Shown piece by piece: positions 1 through 7,539 of a DNA stretch of 24,634 bases. This stretch comes from a virus. How positions within the stretch are numbered: position 1 is the first letter of the stretch; the number at the start of each line of letters is the position of its first letter. The stretch covers positions 1-24,634 of the IMG/VR virus record IMGVR_UViG_3300010354_000615; one strand, 5' to 3'. A program made the translations under genes and the position numbers. The notes below the pieces were generated by a model. It saw only the letters and a program-made list of their open reading frames with translations. It was not told the origin of the DNA and did no database searches.

Positions 1-982
1 ACTGAACAATACTATTGTCTAGGATACAAAGTTGCTTGAGAATTAGTTCAATTGCTGTCTTGATAAGAACCATAGTGGCAGCACTGATGCCAGTAAATGA
101 TGCAATCAGTCCAATTCCCTTACTAATCTGTCCAGCAAGTTCATTCAACCATTCTCTCATTGCAGCAACTGTCTGAGCAGCAATCGCCATAATTGCATTT
201 TTGATCGCAGCAGTAATTTTATCGATAGCAACAGGGACGTTATCAGAAAGACGCTTATATACACCTGGTTGTACTTTCACAAGACCAGCAACTTCCTGTG
301 CTGCCACATTGACAATATTTGTCAGGTGCATCTTCAAAGTTTTTGCTGGACCTCCAGTTCCATCTGCAGCAGGAACTGGAGAAAATGGAGGAGTTTGCTG
401 AGGAGATGCTTGAGATACATTTCCTGCGTTTGTTGGGTTTCCAGGATTAGGTTGTGATTGTTCTGACTGATTGGGAAGTTGAACACTATTGATTTGGTTA
501 GCAACAGTCGGTCCATCTGGACCAGTAGTAGTGTTTTGTCCTGCAGGAGCAGTCGTAGTATTGGTATATGGTGTGTTTGATTCTCCAGTCAATACAAAGA
601 ATGGTTTATCTCTAGACTGCTCTCCCTTGACTACACGAAGAACTCCCATAACAACTGGTTGCTGTCCCTCTTCTCCATCAAAGAAGAACCCCATTACAAT
701 AGCACCTGGTTGTAATTGACCAGAAGATTCACCCTGCCCATCGTTGCCAGCTTGTGTGGTCGGTTGCAAAACTAACGCCCAAGGAAGTTCTTCCCCAGGA
801 AGATCTTTCAATGTATCTCCAGATGGATTGGTATACCAACCCAAGATACGACACTTTACACGACCGATATTTAGAGGGTCTTCATTATTTTCGACCTCAC
901 CAATCCACCATGTGAGACTATCTTTTCCAAAAAAGTCGTTGCTCCTTTCATTAGGATAACCTTCTACAACTGAAGCAGGCAT
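1..982 (-). CDS. 5: gp5-like baseplate central spike/hub protein (partial, 3' end outside window)
   Basis: The reading frame is open for 327 codons from the ATG at 982 to the window edge; the C-terminus is missing. Residues about 22-115 match the N-terminal OB-fold domain of T4 gp5: the stretches WWIGEVENNEDPLNIGRVK, LPWALVLQPTTQAG and a GAIVMGFFFDGEEGQQPVVMG strand region align well. After this comes a low-complexity linker rich in Gln, Pro, Asn, Thr and Ser (about residues 130-215), then hydrophobic, Ala- and Ile-rich helices. In T4 the OB-fold is followed by a lysozyme domain; I see none in the 327 residues visible here. The protein should sit at the tip of the tail tube with the gp27-like hub encoded upstream. 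A TAAATA motif lies 26 nt before the start. I see no clear Shine-Dalgarno sequence. Confidence 0.85.
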   Translation of the reverse strand, partial: MPASVVEGYPNERSNDFFGKDSLTWWIGEVENNEDPLNIGRVKCRILGWYTNPSGDTLKDLPGEELPWALVLQPTTQAGNDGQGESSGQLQPGAIVMGFFFDGEEGQQPVVMGVLRVVKGEQSRDKPFFVLTGESNTPYTNTTTAPAGQNTTTGPDGPTVANQINSVQLPNQSEQSQPNPGNPTNAGNVSQASPQQTPPFSPVPAADGTGGPAKTLKMHLTNIVNVAAQEVAGLVKVQPGVYKRLSDNVPVAIDKITAAIKNAIMAIAAQTVAAMREWLNELAGQISKGIGLIASFTGISAATMVLIKTAIELILKQLCILDNSIVQ

Positions 983-1007
983 AGTAAATTACTGTGATAT
1001 ATGTGTT

Positions 1008-1015
1008 TATTTATT
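1008..1015 (-). promoter_or_regulatory. T4-type late promoter motif upstream of gp5
   Basis: Reads AATAAATA on the minus strand, 26 nt before the gp5 ATG and just after the tRNA 3' end. It resembles the T4 late promoter box TATAAATA and fits the same position seen before other late genes in this window. Based on motif and spacing only. Confidence 0.45.
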
Positions 1016-1017
1016 CA

Positions 1018-1089
1018 TGGGTGATGACGGGATCGAACCGCCGACCGCCTCGGTGTAAACGAGATGCTCTACCGCTGAGCTAATCACCC
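1018..1089 (-). tRNA. trnV(TAC): tRNA-Val (anticodon TAC)
   Basis: A full cloverleaf folds on the minus strand. The acceptor stem is GGGTGAT/ATCACCC with discriminator A at 1018. The D-arm region is AGCTCAGCGGTAGAGC, the anticodon stem TCTCG/CGAGG encloses loop TTTACAC (anticodon TAC), and the T-arm carries GGTTCGATCCC. It closely resembles bacterial tRNA-Val(TAC). The length is 72 nt, and CCA is not encoded, so the host enzyme must add it. The first six bases overlap the end of the cpeT reading frame. Phage tRNAs are usually explained as supplementing codons common in AT-rich phage genes; that role is inferred here. Confidence 0.95.
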
Positions 1090-1554
1090 GATACGTTTGA
1101 ACTCAAAGAATTTAGTGCCACCGAAAACGAATTGACCATTTCTGGTTCCGTAATCGAAGACTCGATACTTATCTTTGCTTATTTCAATGTTCGTCTGAAC
1201 AAGTACGTCATAATGATAACAAGAACCATTATTGACTCCAACCCACCCGTTTGGTGTTTGTGTTAGAAGTATATCACATCCTTCTCGTTTTGTCCACTCA
1301 TGATCGTAACTTTCTAAAATATAATTAGATCCGTTCTTCACAAATTTATGGTAACGATCTCGATATGCTTTATCTATACCCTCTCTGTGTTTCCATTGCC
1401 GTGATCGAAGACCACCATCAATGCGTTCCCACAAAATATGTATATTAGAATATTCTGTGGGATACATTGAACACTGTCTTCTGTTGTTCCAGTGCCCTAG
1501 AAAATAATCTTCAATCGTCGTAAACGAGACACTCTGGTGCTTCTGGGTTTGCAT
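1084..1554 (-). CDS. cpeT: CpeT/CpcT-family phycobiliprotein lyase
   Basis: About 156 aa. The family pattern is visible. Near the N-terminus is an F-x-G-x-W-x-N element (DYFLGHWNNRRQ), followed by a middle stretch with paired aromatics and basic residues (RSRQWK, YRDRYH). Next come a GCDILLTQT segment, a Gly-Ser-Cys turn, and a C-terminal block of the form EISKDKYRVFDYGTRNG ending in a phenylalanine-rich strand (KFFEFKR). CpeT-type proteins attach or chaperone bilin chromophores on phycoerythrin and other phycobiliproteins, and cyanophage homologues are known. The frame opens with GTG at 1557, but ATG at 1554 is the likelier start. It overlaps the upstream CP12-like gene by 44 nt. An ATT codon overlapping the upstream stop could also serve as a coupled start. 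The stop codon lies inside the tRNA-Val gene. Confidence 0.82.
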   Translation of the reverse strand: MQTQKHQSVSFTTIEDYFLGHWNNRRQCSMYPTEYSNIHILWERIDGGLRSRQWKHREGIDKAYRDRYHKFVKNGSNYILESYDHEWTKREGCDILLTQTPNGWVGVNNGSCYHYDVLVQTNIEISKDKYRVFDYGTRNGQFVFGGTKFFEFKRIG

Positions 1555-1723
1555 CACAATAAAGTTCTAGAGATGTTGGATCATGTGTATCTTCTGGGTG
1601 GTTTTCTTTATAAGATTCCAGAGCAGCAAGTTCTTCTTGAGTATGTCTACGTGCCTGTGGAGATGTCTGTGGATCGTCAAGAATCAGTTTATCATGTTTG
1701 ATGTGGGCGTCAATGCTTTCCAT
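1511..1723 (-). CDS. cp12: CP12-like Calvin-cycle regulator (C-terminal CP12 domain)
   Basis: A small acidic protein of 70 aa. The last 20 residues, with CDANPEAPECLVYDD at the end, match the C-terminal cysteine-loop motif of CP12 (C, six residues including Asn-Pro, Glu-Cys, then a Tyr-Asp tail). In cyanobacteria this region binds GAPDH. CP12 is a redox-controlled scaffold that ties up GAPDH and phosphoribulokinase and shuts down carbon fixation, and cyanophages are known to carry versions. The N-terminal cysteine pair and the AWD-VEE core expected in host CP12 are not visible; instead there is a charged, probably helical region. It starts at ATG 1723, just after a TAAATA motif, without a clear Shine-Dalgarno sequence. 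It would be expressed with cpeT. Confidence 0.78.
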   Translation of the reverse strand: MESIDAHIKHDKLILDDPQTSPQARRHTQEELAALESYKENHPEDTHDPTSLELYCDANPEAPECLVYDD

Positions 1724-1744
1724 TAGTCTGTAGCGTATTGATAA

Positions 1745-1752
1745 TATTTATC
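1745..1752 (-). promoter_or_regulatory. Late promoter motif upstream of the cp12-cpeT pair
   Basis: GATAAATA on the minus strand, directly after the stop of the gp27-like gene and 22 nt before the cp12 ATG. It forms the centre of a short palindrome, GATAAATATTATC. Spacing matches the motifs before gp26, gp5 and the glutaredoxin gene. Confidence 0.45.
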
Positions 1753-3150
1753 TTACGATGCTTTTTCTTGTGTACTATCACGAACAAGTAAACAATTTGT
1801 AGTCAATTTTCCACTCTTGAAACGATGAGTAACCCCTGCTACCATCCATCTACCGCTCCATCTCTTATCAACTGGTATTTTCTTATCTGATGGTTTATCA
1901 GGAAGATTCTTAGGGATTTCTACCTCAATACCATATCCAGCATAAATGTCCAGATTTCCAGCAAATTGAATTGAAAGTTGCTGATACATAAATGATTTTA
2001 GACGTAGATAACTGTATGATGAGGCATCAACAATGTCTTGGAAGTTTTTACCACCTGCAGCGACTGCCTTCTTATCACCAGGTACTCCAAAAGTTCTGCT
2101 CAATATTGGTTTGAGTCTATGTCTTCTTGGAACAGAGTACAAATAATCTGGAGCACCTTTGTATGGTTTTGCTTTCTCTACATGTGCCATACTACCCCAA
2201 ACTTGCTCAATTAGATATTCTCTAGTTGCCGCTGGCGTATCTTTAGATGGATCCTTAGAAGATCCCTTTGCCAATTCAACTGGATCAAATGCTTGAGTAT
2301 ATCCAGCTAAAGTTCCATGTCTAATCTGATCCAGGAGACTGTAAGATTTGGGAAATGTCAACTTATCAATCAAAAATTCATTCTCTTCTGGATTATTTTG
2401 TCCAAGATTTTTCTGCCCGTAAGTATATTTGTAAAGTGGTGGAATGGGTCTTGCTCCACAATTGCTTCCCTGCGTGATAGTCTTTGAACTTGATGATTGT
2501 TTTTTAGAATCCTCAATCAATTTATCCAATGAAGTGAAATGGAATCCAAAAACATTTTCATACAAAATGAATCCAGATTGCCTCACAGATCCAGATTTAT
2601 TAGCCCTAATTGACTTCTCACACAACCAGTTGATGCAATTGAAAACTCTCCAATTTGTTGCAACAAAAGTAAATGTTGCGTCGGTATTTTCAATAAAAAC
2701 TTTTTTCTCCGTAAATTTACCGATTGTCTTGAATTGTTTCTTGGTCATAATTTCACATACATGTTCAGATGCTTTCTTGTCTTTGAATGACCCGAAAACA
2801 TTTGATAGTTCATTTCTAAGAAATTCACCAGATGCTAGATGAATCATATAGACAGCACGTTTTTCTTGACGTACATAATCGCTAACTTTGAATGATTCTA
2901 ACTTATACGTTTGATTTCTATGCTTGCTCTTGATTTCAATATTCCATCTCTCTCCACCATCCAAGTTTGTAATAAGGTCTCCAGAGTCATCAATTACAAG
3001 TCTTGCATATATGCATGGTGTATCAATAGATTCAGTGATTTCACACTCAATGATATATTGATCAAGATAGAATGTTTTTCCGTCAGGACCAGTTCTCCCA
3101 TCCATCCAGGCATGGAATATGGCGTCGCCTGTCTGATTTAGAATTTCCAT
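1753..3150 (-). CDS. 27: gp27-like baseplate hub protein
   Basis: 465 aa. I see no single diagnostic motif, but several features fit the hub family of T4 gp27 (baseplate ring that joins the gp5 spike to the tail tube). The N-terminal half is a series of alternating beta strands (YIIECEITESIDTPCIYARL, then an IEIKSKHR strand). A helical, Lys-rich section lies around residues 125-145, and the C-terminal strand block is of the type WSGRWMVAGVTHRFKSGKLTT, typical of phage hub and gpD-like proteins. Length is somewhat above T4 gp27 (391 aa). Its position also agrees: downstream of gp51/gp26 and the giant hub proteins, upstream of gp5. The ATG follows directly on the stop codon of the 1462-aa gene, so the two are probably translated in series. 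Confidence 0.62.
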   Translation of the reverse strand: MEILNQTGDAIFHAWMDGRTGPDGKTFYLDQYIIECEITESIDTPCIYARLVIDDSGDLITNLDGGERWNIEIKSKHRNQTYKLESFKVSDYVRQEKRAVYMIHLASGEFLRNELSNVFGSFKDKKASEHVCEIMTKKQFKTIGKFTEKKVFIENTDATFTFVATNWRVFNCINWLCEKSIRANKSGSVRQSGFILYENVFGFHFTSLDKLIEDSKKQSSSSKTITQGSNCGARPIPPLYKYTYGQKNLGQNNPEENEFLIDKLTFPKSYSLLDQIRHGTLAGYTQAFDPVELAKGSSKDPSKDTPAATREYLIEQVWGSMAHVEKAKPYKGAPDYLYSVPRRHRLKPILSRTFGVPGDKKAVAAGGKNFQDIVDASSYSYLRLKSFMYQQLSIQFAGNLDIYAGYGIEVEIPKNLPDKPSDKKIPVDKRWSGRWMVAGVTHRFKSGKLTTNCLLVRDSTQEKAS

Positions 3151-6100
3151 TTATAGACCGCTTCCTCCAATTCCAGCGAATAATCCGAACCCAGGACGAT
3201 ATTTGACAATATCATCATCACCCAACCGTCCACCCCCACCAATAGGGATCTCAATTTGACCACCACTGTTGTGTTGAACTTTCTTATTTAGTGAACTTGC
3301 CTTAGCGGTAGCTTGACCCTGCTGAGCAATTGACTGAGCATATTTATTAGCAGCACTAGCTTTATCGGAAGCAATTTGTGCTTTCAGTATTCCATTGGTT
3401 TCAGTAGATTGCTTTACTGCCTGAGATGTCGGTTCTGCTGCTGGTTTGACATTAGCAGGATTAGATACTGGTGGATTTGCTGTTGAACGGTACTTGGCAG
3501 CAGCAGTATGTGCCTTGACATAATGCTCTAGTTCTGCACCATTTAGACCCTGTGCTCTTCCTTCTTCTCTTGCTCTCTTCGCAGCTTCAAAAATTGTAGG
3601 ATCACTCGCAGCAGTTTTTGTTGGATCAAGTAATTTATTCAATTGATCTGAACTCATCTTCAAGTAATCAGCAGCACTCTTGGTTGGAGCTGGTTGAGTT
3701 CCTCCAGTTGCAGTTGGTGCTCCTGGTGTTGCTGGTTTTGTTCCTCCAATAGAATCAGTTCCTGATCCTGATGGTTTTTGCCCAAGTGATGTGAGTGCTT
3801 TATCAATTGCATCTAAAAATGCTTGTTTTGGATCTGCACTTGCTTCACCTTTACCAGTAGCATTTGCATCTGCAGCATTTGGATTATTAGGATCTAGTTG
3901 AAGACCAGTACCAGTTGCTCCACTCATTGCTGCAAGAACAGTCTTAGAGTCATCCGATCTTTCTTTTTGCTCTCTTGGACCCTGATCTGCTGGTTTTTCG
4001 TAATTCTTCAGAACCCAATTTGACGCAGCAACAACTTCTTTGGTTCCAGTAAATACCGAAGACATGTAGGTTTTGAATTCCTGTGCCAAAAATCCCGTTG
4101 CCAGTGCATCAGTTGCACCTTTATTCTTCCAGTCATGACCCTTGGATTCCATGTACTTGGCAAAGTTTTTCTGCCTATCAATGGAAGTCCACTGCGGATA
4201 CGAATATCCAGTAACACCATCCAATTTGAGTGGACCTCTTTTTCCTCCTTGAAGTACATCTGGACGTAATCCACTCTCTTGGTTTACATTACCAACAATT
4301 GCTGCTGCTTGATAATCTTTGATTCCAAGCATGTTCTGCAAATCTTTAGCAATGTTCGCACCTTTTGTCTGGAGTGCTCCACCACCAGCCATTTTTCTCA
4401 AGAATCCCCCTAGAGATTTACCTTCTAGAGATGCATTTGCTTTGTTGATTGCATCCAAGAATTTATCGATAAGTTGTTGAGGGGTTTCCTTCTCTTGCGT
4501 TGCACCTTCTGCAGCAGAAGGTGTTGAATTACCAGAAGTATCGACACCTTTAGCATTAGCAACTTCTTCTGCAGATAATGGTTTGGGATTGCCCATCAGT
4601 GCAGTAAGTTCTGGACTAATTGGAATGAGACCCTTACCATCCAACTTCATTGCAGTAAAATGAAGGTGTGTATTGGTATCACTTGCATTTCTACCATGAC
4701 CACCAGATTTGTCACTTACAGGTCCGAGTATTTGACCAAATGATTTCCCTGCAAGGGGCATCATCTTCTTTTCCCATGCAATAGTTTCGTTCCACCAAGT
4801 TGGACTATTTCCAGATGGACCGAAGTACCCAGCATCCATAGCATTATATCCATGGTTCGGAGTTCTATGGGCAGCATTATTATATTTTCCAGGATCAAAT
4901 GCGTTTTCATTTGGTTGGAATCCAATCTTTCTTAGATAACCACCCCACTGCTTCCAATTGATAAATCCACCAGCATTACGTTGCCTACGTTGACCATCGG
5001 CGTTATCTTTCGATAACTGCTTTCTAGCTGCTTTCCATGCTTCTGGCAGTCCCTCTGGTTGTTCGTATATCTTAGATCCATCTTCTTTATAATTAGTAAT
5101 CTTTGCAACATTGGCATAGAGTTCAGATTTATTTGCGATTGGAGATGAATACCCAGTTCCAAGAGTTCCTGTAAATGCTCTACTTCCAATTGGGGCTGAT
5201 CCAAAAGCAGATTTAGAGAAATCCGTCGTCAATCCAAGAGAAGCAGCAAGTTGAATTCCCTTAGAACCCAAATCCCAGGCATTTCCAGTTGCTCGTGAGT
5301 TTAGATATGATTGAATCTCATCATATCCAGATTGCCCTGGTTTTACCTTTCTAGCAAGATCTGGGAAATTCTTCGCCCACTGCTGCATTGGCGTAAGATT
5401 AGATCCAGCAACTTTTGGAGATACAAGTTTAGAACCTTCAGTTTTAGTATCTGGTTTAGATCCAGATACATCTGGAGTTCCAGATAACATCAGAGCATCA
5501 TTTGGAACATTACCAGTAGTATCCAAATTTCCACCCTGAGATAATTTGAATCCAGCAGACATCGCTTCTCCCATGCGTCTGCCAGTAAGATTTTTATTTC
5601 CTCTGGTTGCTGGAGTATCAAATGGTACTACATATGCACTTCTAGTGTTTCCACCGCCAGATTTAGTGGCAACATATTCTGTACCATGACCAATAAATGC
5701 TACTGATTTTCCACCATCTAGAGATACTGGATATCCTGTTTGTGGTCCTTGTATCCATCCCCCTCCAGCAGCAAAGAGTCCAAGAAACTTACTTCTAGCA
5801 GGTGCTGGTTTTCCAGCAGGTGCTGGTTTTCCATTGCCAGTTCTTCCAAAATTCCTAGGGGAAGCACCAGCCTCACCATATCCACTACTATTTGCACCAT
5901 ACGCCTGATTTCGTTCTTCAATCTGCGCCTGTGCTTTTACTTTAGAAATTTCTTGCTTCTTTTTTTCTTCTTCCTGTTTCTTCTTTTGAGCGATGGTGCC
6001 ACCACCCTTGGACATACTGCCGATGGTTGCTTTCAGTCCAAATGCAGACGCAACTGGACCAACCAATCCTTGCATCATCTTAGAAAGGAATCCAGCACCA

Positions 6101-7539
6101 GGAACCTTGGATAGAACCTTAGCAAGATTGTTGATGACACCAATGGTTGCTAGTCCAACCATCTTCATTGGCAAATATACCAATGTTGGAATCAATTTTT
6201 GTTGTTTCTTGTACTGGGCATCCCCTACAGGTACTTCAGCTTTCTTTTTGCCGAGGAACGAATCTAGTTTGGTTAGTGGTTCAAATTTACCTAGATTTTT
6301 TGGCAGAGACGGCGCAGGTGCAGTAGGTGTTGGACCACCCTCTGCCCTTCTTGGTAATCTACCACCACGAGACATTGGTGGAGTTGCCGCTGGTGGTGGT
6401 AACTCTGGTGGTACAGGTGTTGATTGTGGAAGTATTCCGCCAACTCCTCTGGTTGGCGTTGGAGCTGGTAAAGATGGAGCATCAGGTGCTTCGCCCTGTG
6501 GAATATCTCTTCCTGGTGCTGGTTGAACACCACCCTTAGGAGATGGAATTGCCTTCTCTTTTGCTGGGGCCTGTGATTTTGCTTCAGTATCAGAGATAGC
6601 CTTGGTAGCATCTCTATTGAATCGTTCAACTTCCTTCTTATTCTCTTTTTCGTCTTCTAATTCAAGATCGGAAAGTTCCTTCTCGGCATCGTCTAGATCT
6701 TTGCCAGTAACACCATCAGCAATTCGATCGATTGCATAGGATGCTCCGAATGCTGCTGCAGCACCCAGAACCATTTTGCCAACTCTACCCTTGCCGCCTC
6801 TCAGAAGATTTTTGGAACTTCTAGCAATGAACTTTGTAAGTTTGGCAGAGAATTTCAGTAGTGCTTTGAAAAATCCCTTGAATAGACTGAATACTTGCTT
6901 TACAACAAATTTGACTGCCTTACCACCGAACAGCTTTCTGAATGCCAAGAAAGATGTACCAAGAGCAGCCATGAAAAGACCGAACTTTAGAATCTCTTTC
7001 CAGAAAGGCAGTTTAGTAAATCCAGCAATCAGTTCTAATGTAACGTATACTGTGCCAGATACTATTTTATAAAGAAATTTACCGATCTCTGCTAGTGCGC
7101 CAACAATACTTGCGAGTTTCTTTTGATTCTCCTCTTTACGCATCCAGTCAAGAACTGGTAATACGATGAATAGTTTGAACAGTGATCCAAACAAACCAAG
7201 AATACCGCCAGCACCCTCAGCAACGATTTTACCAAAACTTCCAACAACTCCACTAGTAAATGAAAGTTTTCTTCCTTTTTTACCAGGATCTTCCTTAGGT
7301 TTCGCTTTTACTTTGGTAAGTTTCTGCTGTGCTATAAAGTTCTTAGCAGAAAGTTGAACATACTCATCAAGTACTCTAGCAATTCCATTGACAGTAGATC
7401 CCAGATTATTCAATCCTTGGGTTACTTTGCTATCCCCGATAGATGTAAATACTCCTCTCTTGCTGTCAATTTTACCAACAAACTTGTAAAAATTGATCTT
7501 TTTTCCTTTGACTTGTTGGATCTTCTGTTCGTTTGCCAT
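3151..7539 (-). CDS. Giant tail hub/tape-measure-like protein with M23-like and tail-lysozyme domains
   Basis: 1462 aa. The N-terminal ~280 residues contain a coiled, Lys-rich stretch and long hydrophobic helices (about 95-270). Next is a charged and Pro-rich linker (about 290-410), then Gly/Lys/Gln-rich segments with an imperfect AGKPAP duplication (2 x 18 bp at 5797-5832). Residues 715-751 form a module shared with the neighbouring 1286-aa protein. Residues about 870-970 look like a degenerate M23 peptidase: His896, Asp902 and a final HLH at 958-960. Residues about 1050-1170 resemble phage tail lysozyme, with the probable catalytic Glu1088 in NQESGL. The C-terminus is Ala/Gln-rich, ending in a Gly-rich tail. 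Gene position corresponds to the T4 hub/tape-measure region (genes 27-29). The likely role is tail tip structure plus local cell-wall digestion. Its ATG overlaps the upstream stop codon (TAATG). Domain calls are by eye. Confidence 0.7.
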   Translation of the reverse strand: MANEQKIQQVKGKKINFYKFVGKIDSKRGVFTSIGDSKVTQGLNNLGSTVNGIARVLDEYVQLSAKNFIAQQKLTKVKAKPKEDPGKKGRKLSFTSGVVGSFGKIVAEGAGGILGLFGSLFKLFIVLPVLDWMRKEENQKKLASIVGALAEIGKFLYKIVSGTVYVTLELIAGFTKLPFWKEILKFGLFMAALGTSFLAFRKLFGGKAVKFVVKQVFSLFKGFFKALLKFSAKLTKFIARSSKNLLRGGKGRVGKMVLGAAAAFGASYAIDRIADGVTGKDLDDAEKELSDLELEDEKENKKEVERFNRDATKAISDTEAKSQAPAKEKAIPSPKGGVQPAPGRDIPQGEAPDAPSLPAPTPTRGVGGILPQSTPVPPELPPPAATPPMSRGGRLPRRAEGGPTPTAPAPSLPKNLGKFEPLTKLDSFLGKKKAEVPVGDAQYKKQQKLIPTLVYLPMKMVGLATIGVINNLAKVLSKVPGAGFLSKMMQGLVGPVASAFGLKATIGSMSKGGGTIAQKKKQEEEKKKQEISKVKAQAQIEERNQAYGANSSGYGEAGASPRNFGRTGNGKPAPAGKPAPARSKFLGLFAAGGGWIQGPQTGYPVSLDGGKSVAFIGHGTEYVATKSGGGNTRSAYVVPFDTPATRGNKNLTGRRMGEAMSAGFKLSQGGNLDTTGNVPNDALMLSGTPDVSGSKPDTKTEGSKLVSPKVAGSNLTPMQQWAKNFPDLARKVKPGQSGYDEIQSYLNSRATGNAWDLGSKGIQLAASLGLTTDFSKSAFGSAPIGSRAFTGTLGTGYSSPIANKSELYANVAKITNYKEDGSKIYEQPEGLPEAWKAARKQLSKDNADGQRRQRNAGGFINWKQWGGYLRKIGFQPNENAFDPGKYNNAAHRTPNHGYNAMDAGYFGPSGNSPTWWNETIAWEKKMMPLAGKSFGQILGPVSDKSGGHGRNASDTNTHLHFTAMKLDGKGLIPISPELTALMGNPKPLSAEEVANAKGVDTSGNSTPSAAEGATQEKETPQQLIDKFLDAINKANASLEGKSLGGFLRKMAGGGALQTKGANIAKDLQNMLGIKDYQAAAIVGNVNQESGLRPDVLQGGKRGPLKLDGVTGYSYPQWTSIDRQKNFAKYMESKGHDWKNKGATDALATGFLAQEFKTYMSSVFTGTKEVVAASNWVLKNYEKPADQGPREQKERSDDSKTVLAAMSGATGTGLQLDPNNPNAADANATGKGEASADPKQAFLDAIDKALTSLGQKPSGSGTDSIGGTKPATPGAPTATGGTQPAPTKSAADYLKMSSDQLNKLLDPTKTAASDPTIFEAAKRAREEGRAQGLNGAELEHYVKAHTAAAKYRSTANPPVSNPANVKPAAEPTSQAVKQSTETNGILKAQIASDKASAANKYAQSIAQQGQATAKASSLNKKVQHNSGGQIEIPIGGGGRLGDDDIVKYRPGFGLFAGIGGSGL

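Noticed and set aside
489-959. Two plus-strand frames opposite gp5
   Set aside because: They lie antisense to a well-supported gp5 OB-fold and linker and show no protein-like pattern.
5993-6526. Plus-strand open frame of 177 codons
   Set aside because: Antisense of the Pro-rich linker of the 1462-aa protein; no ribosome binding site or recognisable domain.
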